Assembly (NCBI RefSeq): GCF_000566685.1
Contig: NZ_AZQN01000004.1
Span: 372,001 to 436,000, forward strand
Origin: Dyadobacter tibetensis Y620-1
GTDB lineage: Bacteria > Bacteroidota > Bacteroidia > Cytophagales > Spirosomataceae
Length of the DNA: 64,000 bases
Direction of reading: 5' to 3'
Part shown: in pieces, positions 63,579 through 64,000 of the stretch
How the letters are laid out: each line of letters begins with the position of its first letter
Position numbering within the stretch: the stretch's first letter is position 1
Made by a program: the position numbers and the translations under genes
Notes under the pieces: generated by a model
Databases searched by the model: none
Seen by the model: only the letters and a program-made list of their open reading frames with translations
What the model was told of the DNA's origin: nothing

Positions 63579-64000
63579 ATGAGAAAAATTGCAATTGGGT
63601 CCGACCATGCCGGATTTCCATATAAGGAACCTATCATAAACTGGCTTACGTCCAAGGGTTATCAGGTGAATGATTATGGGACTTACAGTGCCGATTCGGC
63701 CGACTACGCAGATTTCGCCCACCCTGTGGCCGCTGCAGTGGAAACGGGCGAATATGAAAAGGGCATATTACTCTGTGGAAGCGGCCAGGGTGTATGTATT
63801 ACTGCCAACAAACACCAAGGCATCCGGGCTTCCCTGGTATGGGACCCTGAAATTGCTGCCCTTTCACGCCAGCATAATGACGCCAATGTGATCTGTTTCC
63901 CTGTTCGGTTTATTGGACTGGAAACGGCACTGGAGAGTCTTGGTCTGTTTTTGGAGACTTCATTCGAAGGAGGAAGACATCAAAAGCGGGTAGAGAAAAT
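63579..64000 (+). CDS. rpiB: Ribose-5-phosphate isomerase B, 3' end outside window
   Basis: Interconverts ribose-5-phosphate and ribulose-5-phosphate. ATG at 63579 gives MRKIAIGSDHAGFPYKEPI; frame open to the window edge with 140 residues, nearly full length (family about 145-150). Key parts: GSDHAGF (Asp-His near the N-terminus), DYADFAHPVA, the catalytic Cys in LLCGSGQGV, and RQHNDANVICFPVRFIG. It reads away from the LOG-family gene, with 126 bp between the two start codons. Confidence 0.95.
   Translation, partial: MRKIAIGSDHAGFPYKEPIINWLTSKGYQVNDYGTYSADSADYADFAHPVAAAVETGEYEKGILLCGSGQGVCITANKHQGIRASLVWDPEIAALSRQHNDANVICFPVRFIGLETALESLGLFLETSFEGGRHQKRVEK

Noticed and set aside
62679..63722. 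Long 347-residue reading of the LOG-family gene
   Set aside because: The first 90 residues run over the promoter and start of rpiB on the other strand and do not fit the family; ATG at 63452 is preferred.
1..64000. tRNA or rRNA genes and riboswitches
   Set aside because: Intergenic regions were read for cloverleaf-like arms, CCA ends and common riboswitch cores; none was convincing.

Overview
The window is a chromosomal segment of a Bacteroidota bacterium, most likely order Cytophagales (Spirosomataceae/Dyadobacter-like); the genus is not certain. Evidence seen in the sequence: type IX secretion (T9SS) sorting tails, a DUF5686 carboxypeptidase-regulatory-like outer membrane protein, a GldE-like CNNM/CBS protein, a DUF4625 lipoprotein, a subclass-A2-type beta-lactamase, and promoters of the Bacteroidota form TAnnTTTG (clear upstream of the cold-shock gene, the HxlR regulator and galE). 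No rRNA, tRNA, CRISPR array, prophage or intact transposon was found.

Layout. 0-4.2 kb: superoxide dismutase (cut by the window edge), recR, clpS, a sodium/solute symporter and an NTF2-like lipoprotein. 4.2-11.2 kb: a tightly packed minus-strand run reading galE, rfbB, rfbA, O-methyltransferase, LysM/lytic transglycosylase, DUF3109 protein, alkyltransferase-like protein; it links nucleotide-sugar supply with cell-wall remodelling. 11.3-20.4 kb: housekeeping genes (SirB1-like, PPTase, WD40, DivIVA-like, folB, rhodanese, T9SS cargo, PASTA, ribE, hisB) and an unlisted 34-codon membrane peptide gene with its own terminator. 20.5-29.5 kb: carbonic anhydrase plus SulP transporter, an ECF sigma operon, split transketolase, Bcp peroxiredoxin, M23 peptidase. 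29.5-39.7 kb: FAH-family enzyme, NlpC/P60 lipoprotein, HAD phosphatase, a shrunken ECF sigma/anti-sigma pair, MBL-fold hydrolase, ispF, amidohydrolase, an arsR-arsM arsenic module with two matching operators, a double SGNH esterase, a DUF4920 protein.

39.7-43.1 kb is a graveyard: IS982-family and IS4-family transposase remnants, a DUF4625 lipoprotein behind the collapsed 3' end of what looks like a TonB-dependent receptor, and a 5'-truncated ABC ATPase. 43.1-53 kb returns to core genes (ABC ATPase, class A beta-lactamase, GldE-like protein, class II aldolase, M1 peptidase, DUF5686 protein, DsbA-like oxidoreductase). 53.0-54.3 kb is a second decayed patch (possible Rhs/toxin tail, collapsed T9SS cargo gene, three 15-bp repeats), followed by an HxlR regulator with a palindromic operator next to its promoter and an unlisted DUF1328 gene. 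55.2-64 kb is core again: guaA, cold-shock protein, SIMPL protein, glyS, HhH protein, K+ channel, cysQ, LOG-family protein and the start of rpiB.

No complete novel defence or mobile system was recognised. The most interesting items are the metal-uptake-like remnant with a palindrome lying on a promoter, the paired ArsR boxes, the 34-aa peptide gene and the collapsed T9SS gene.
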